From NCBI GenBank assembly GCA_948474755.1, contig CAOLHI010000962.1:62001-126000 (forward strand): a stretch of DNA of 64,000 nucleotides, written 5' to 3'. The position numbers and the translations under genes were made by a program. Origin of the DNA: Ctenosaura bakeri (lineage: Eukaryota; Chordata; Lepidosauria; Squamata; Iguanidae). The notes under the pieces were generated by a model, which saw only the letters and a list, made by a program, of their open reading frames with translations, had not been told where the DNA came from and did not search any database. This document shows, piece after piece, positions 58,881-64,000 of this stretch. Positions within the stretch are counted from its first letter, which is position 1; every line of letters starts with the position of its first letter.

Positions 58881-61247
58881 GGAAAAAAGGCATTTTGCAT
58901 CCTTCTCATTTGTTGTTTATCCTGTTAAGAGTTCAGTGTGGGTTAAAGTTCCTCTTCCTTTTCCAGGAGTATGCTGGGATAATCACCACAGTTGTTAGGT
59001 TTTTACTTTGCCAAAAAGAGTACCGGTATATCATAATACTAAACTCTGTATAACTGTGTAGATTGACTTGCAAATTTGCAGACTGATTAATTATGCTCCT
59101 TTTGAGTAAGGAAGAGTGAGGAAGGAAAGGAGTGATGGTAAACTGCATATATTTGTACAATACAAATAAGAAGAGTTTCTTTGCAAAACTGTGTAGCATG
59201 TGTGTTAAATGAATTGCTGATTAGTCCAGAATTTGTTTGAAGAAAGGAGACTGGAAACCATGTCTGAAACCATGACTGGAAACCATTGTGTCTGAGGGCA
59301 GCCAGTAACTTAAAGAGTCTTGTTCATCAGATTGATGGAGCCCCATTTGGAAAATAATGGGAATATGTGGTCCCTCACCATTGAATGATGAACACATGAT
59401 ATCTATCTGCTACTCGGCATGAATAACCCCCAGGCAGAGAGCTTTAACTCCCAACAGGAAAGTCTGCACTTTGCAAAAATGCCTTATTTATAAGGAAATC
59501 ACATTCAGACAGCATGATCTGCTTACGACTCCTTTTTGTTCATTAATATGACTATAATAACCACAGCCAGATAGACCTCTTGGCTGATCTTTTGTTCTAT
59601 TTTTCCTGTCTATTCACAAAATCAGATCAATTAACAAGTGTGGGAGAATGGGAAGGAGGGAAGGAAACCAAAACTCAAAAGATTTATTTGTCCAAAATAC
59701 ATACAGAAACTTGTATTTCAGAGCTCTTCTGATTTTGCTGGTAACCCTCCTGCTTCCTCCTCTATAAGAAGCCACTTTTATGATCCAATTTCTTTAAGAC
59801 TTACTACTTTAGACTCCTCAAATACCCAAACGCTGTTCTACTTCCTGCTCCTGGATTCCTTTTGCTGAATTGCTGCTGACACAACTGGACCAACTTTGAT
59901 GCCATATCTAGGCTGTTTGTCAGGATTTTTTCTTTTCCGCCAATTATTTATTTACAGTTTGCCACTAGTGAACCTCTTCTTGCTTAGTGCATTCTATATA
60001 TATTTTGATACTTTTGTGTACAATAAAATTCCCCCTTAGAAATCACGGTGGGACCAGCCGCTATAGGTGCACTACTGTCAAGATCTAAAGATCCCTTACA
60101 GGCATGAGTACTCAGAATGTACCTTGTGAGATAACTGGTAACACATTTCTTTCCCTCACTTCTGTCACTGATGGAGAAGTTTTAGAACATGGAGTCATTC
60201 ACTGAAACTGAATAGCATGATATTCAAAAAAGATATGTCTTCACATAGCATGTCTTCACATAGAAGTATGCCTTCACATAGCATGCAGTTAAAATGTGGA
60301 ACTGATGGCCAACTTGGCTTCAAAGGGGGATAGTGCCAACCATGGCTACTAGTTAGGATGGCTATGTGTCAGTTCTAGCATCTGAAGCTGCATCCTGATT
60401 AAATATAATATGGAAATTATAAAACAAAACTAATGCTGCGCCTCCAAGTCTGTAGGAAAACTAATGTGATAGTATAAACTTGCATGTGTGGCTCCCCGGA
60501 CAGCAAAAATTGCCCACTGCAATACAGTATCATATGCAAGGCCCATAATTCACACCTTTTCAGTCAAAATGAAAATATTGCTATAATTCTAAATATGGGC
60601 CTACACATCTAAAACCATATGGCTGATTACATGAGATACCATAATACCTTTCTACTACAGATGTCTCTGGAAGATAACCGAGGTAATCAGCTAAAAAGAT
60701 TTACTTGAGTCATGCATTTGAAGAGGATTGAACACACTACAAGCTCTGTGTTATGCTATCGATGATTACTGTGTAACTTCTTACTGGAACATGAAGAGGA
60801 TAAAACTGGGATTACTTTCACTGACCAAGAATGTTTTAAAATGCTCAAGTCTAATACCCAAAAGTATTTATTGCAAATATCTGTTTTTTGGTTTTGTTTT
60901 TCTTTTGAAATTAAGAGTTTCATTCTTCTTTGAAACAGAAAATAGTTGCCTGGCATGAGAATAGAACAGCACATTCATACAAAATGTGTAAGTCAGTATT
61001 TGAAATCAAGTTGCAGAGCAAAAGGGAAAGTAGAAACAAGATCTGGCAGGTTTTCTGGTAGCTAATCTGGACTCTACTGCAATTTCATTCATGAATGAGC
61101 AATAGGCAGTATTCAGCAATCTGCACCTAGATACCTTAAGAATTAAACTGAGGAAGCCAAAATTGCTAGTGCCAACTACAGCAGACAAACTGAATCAACT
61201 CACACAAATGTTGGTTCACAATGCAACAACTAATGCAGTGAGTCTAT
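58881..61247. other. No gene recognised (2.4 kb)
   Basis: 59750-60060 has 'tataagaagcc' and later 'acaataaaattccccc', which could be TATA and poly(A) parts of an LTR, but I find no paired ends. The rest is unassigned. Confidence 0.3.
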
Positions 61248-61428
61248 GGCCATTTCCATACAATGCTTTTATAGTGCTATTATTCCACTTTTAACATCCT
61301 GTGGAATCCTGGGGTTTGCAGTTTAGGGAGGGGCCTTTGAGGCCCCTACCTAACTTGCAATCCCCAGGATTCCATAGGATGTTTAAAGTGAAATAATTGC
61401 GCTATAACAGTCTAGTGTAGAAATGGCC
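61248..61428. mobile_element. Harbinger-like MITE, about 180 bp
   Basis: It starts GGCCATTTCCATACAATG and ends GTGTAGAAATGGCC, flanked by TAT at 61245-61247 and 61429-61431. The arms 'tatagtgctattattccac' / 'gtgaaataattgcgctata' are inverted. Confidence 0.8.
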
Positions 61429-62464
61429 TATAATATATAGGACTTGCAATTGAATTTAGGCCACTATGTTTTAAGACTTTTTTTTTAAATGCCCATGAAT
61501 AGGACATTTGGAAGATAGAGATACTAATACCAAAATATGCCCAGGAAGCTTGAGTTCTTCTATAAAAAATAATGCAGATAGTCCAGGCATTTCAGAAACC
61601 CAGAGGAGAGAATGAGTGAAATATAATTGCTGACAAGACCAAATGACCAATAAATCTTGCTGAAAAATAAATAAAAAAAATGCTAAATTCAGATTGAAGA
61701 TGCCGGAACTGGTAGCAATTATCAAGGAAAGATTATGGAGTTATGGAGTTCATTGTGAACATACCTGTGAAAGAGTTATGGGTTATTAAGGGATTTAAAA
61801 TGATAAATATTTATAAAATTCAAATTAATGTGTAATGGATATACATGTCTCATGGCAAAAGGGAACTGTACAGCTATAAAAAAAGGTGCAGTAATTGCAA
61901 CAATTAAGACAGAGGAGCAGCTCTCGTGTGAGAAATGTTTCCCCAATAGGGCAAAATCTATGCTCTATCTGTTCCCAGGAGGGGAGTTATGATCCCTTGT
62001 GAATATGGATCATGCAGGGAGGTATGCATATACCTGTGCATAAGACTAAGTTTGATCCCCTTTCTCAGAATAGTAGAGCCCAAGATTGTCTACTGAATCT
62101 GAATGGTGTGAAGATTCAGGGCATGTAAAGGAAAATACTTCACACAGCACATAGTTTTAACTAGGGAGTTCACTGCCGAAGTAGCCAGCTTTTAAAGGTT
62201 CAGATAAATTAATGGAGGCCATTAGGGGCTAGTAGTCAGGATGGCTGGCTATACATCTCCTGAAATATAAGTCAAGAGCCTAAATTCTCTGTTAGTCCTG
62301 ACTAGAATCCATTACATTTAACTACATGTTGACTCACCATTCAACAACTGATTGAATGAATCTACTCTAGCTGGGACTAAATGACAGGATGCCAGCCAAC
62401 ATCTGCCCTTGAATGCGTTGCTAGGGAGAGGGTGAGTGATGCTGTGCTAATGTGTAATTTGTCA
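61429..62464. other. No gene recognised
   Basis: AT-rich; no exon or named repeat seen. Confidence 0.4.
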
Positions 62465-62560
62465 GCTTCCACATGCATCTGGCTGGCCATTATGTGAACA
62501 GAATGCTGGACTAGAAAAGTCTTGGTTTGATCCAGCATGGCTCTTACATTTTTATGTATG
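62465..62560 (+). mobile_element. Probable LINE 3'-end fragment
   Basis: 'catctggctggccattatgtgaacagaatgctggactagaaa...tggtttgatccagcatggctctta' matches a common reptile LINE 3' end. The clade is not assigned. Confidence 0.45.
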
Positions 62561-64000
62561 ACATTTCATCTCTTTTTTCTGGGGCTTCTTTACCATTTAT
62601 TCCACCCATCAGAATGGTAAGCACTTTATCCTAACCTCAATGGTCAACCAGAAAACCATATCCTTCCAAGTCTTTTGAGGCTGTGAAGACAGGATTGGGA
62701 GTTTAAAATTTGCTTCATAAGAAAACTGAATGCTATTCTTCTCAGGAAGCTGAACTCTAGAACAATGGTACTCCTGTACAGTGCAATCTCAGAACAGAGA
62801 GTGCATTCCACCTAATTTTTTGGAAATAAACTATCATTTTCTGTCAGGAAACACTGGGGCTATCACATTTGTATTCCATGGTCATTCCAAAAAGTTCATT
62901 GTGTCCTACATTGACTTTATGCCATTTTCTCTTCAAAATTACTATGTAAAATAGATGAAACTCTGAAAGTGTGACCAAACCAAGTTAACTGACTGAGCTT
63001 CACAGCTGAATGCTGATTCAAACCCATTTTGTAAAGAATTTGCTCTTTATGAATATGTCTAATTCAAATCCACTGGAGCAGATCCACTGAAAATTGCTGA
63101 TCAGTAGTAAGTCAAGATTTGTGTAAATCCCACTGATTCCACAGGGCTATTTTAGCTTTAAATCCTGGCCTATACATACTACCTCAAGATTTCACAGAAT
63201 GTAAAAAGTCACAAAAATCATAGCACTGCTCATATGATGCCCTCTGTATGGACATCACGTTTTAGGCCTAATGCTGCTTCACAAGATGTACCTATGTTAA
63301 ACATAAAGGTGATGAGATGTTTTCAAGATTATGTAGGAATAAAAAACATTGTTTAATAGCAAACAAAAAATCTGGAGCAGTTTGGCTAAGATCTCCAAGA
63401 TCAAATTTGACTTGCATGTAAAGTTGTTTGTAAAGGGAAAGATAATAAAGGTTTATTAATACATGAAAGATTCTGCCTAAAAATTCTCACCTTGGAGGGG
63501 GAATTACAGCAGTAAAAAGTGAGTAAAATTCAAGGCTTCCTTTTCTTGTAAGGTCATCTTAAGATATCTTGTAAGATAGTATTAAATGAAGATAATATGA
63601 AATGATATTAAGCAATATGTATAATACAGCATAACACAATACAATAATTCTTCAAACAAAAAGCAAATCTGATTTAATGATGTATATGTATAGATTTTTA
63701 ATGTACCGAAACACAGAACAGCAGTTTGGGTTCACTGGCAATGGCTTCTGTGGTTTTACCATCAGATGGTAAAAAAGCTGGTTTTGCACTACAGTAGTAT
63801 TTTGGGGAAATTCCTGAGCCTCATTTCTAGAAGCAAAGATGTTATAAAAAGAGAAAAGTACAACCTGAACATTGTACATAAAAATAATTTAACAGGAAGT
63901 TCCCTCTTTCAAAATATAGGTATTTGCAAAATTGCGTGTAGAGAACAGCCAGCGGTTTGAACAAAGCAAGTCAAATATTAATGCAACAGCAGCCTCTGTG
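62561..64000. other. No gene recognised (right edge)
   Basis: AT-rich; short frames on both strands near 63650-63960 have no supporting similarity. Confidence 0.4.

Overview
This is vertebrate nuclear DNA, most likely from a squamate reptile (a lizard, possibly iguanian). The reasons are a gene with short exons and GT-AG introns, plus a sauropsid/squamate repeat mixture. That mixture includes CR1 and L2-like LINEs, a BovB/RTE LINE piece, an abundant tRNA-type SINE with an (ACA)n tail, 5S-rRNA-derived SINEs, many short palindromic DNA transposons and a (GATA)n/(GACA)n microsatellite. The species is inferred; no search was run.

One protein-coding gene is clearly present and complete in its coding part: ASMT (acetylserotonin O-methyltransferase, the last enzyme of melatonin synthesis). 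It lies on the minus strand at 43541-56972. I rebuilt eight coding exons. All splice junctions are GT-AG and keep the frame, and the product is 346 residues against 345 in human. The SAM-binding glycine loop, the LHDWAD motif with the catalytic His, and the substrate-binding Asn and Gln are intact.

Layout: 1-3344 has no recognisable gene. 3345-5930 is a decayed CR1 LINE interrupted by an 894-bp solo retroviral LTR and a 115-bp MITE. 5931-43540 (about 38 kb downstream of ASMT) is gene-poor and full of repeats: Harbinger-like MITEs, hAT MITEs with 8-bp target duplications, SINEs, L2 and BovB fragments, microsatellites and a second LTR candidate. 43541-56972 is ASMT, whose introns carry several MITEs, a SINE and a copy of a segment also found 21 kb away. 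56973-64000 is the 5' flank, with a SINE split by a hAT MITE and little else I can name.

The most striking non-gene signal is a set of at least a dozen elements of very different interior sequence and length (115-571 bp). They share one terminal signature (GGCC-N-TTTC-N-GCAC) and 3-bp target duplications, so one transposase probably moved several unrelated cargoes. I found no evidence of a new coding system.
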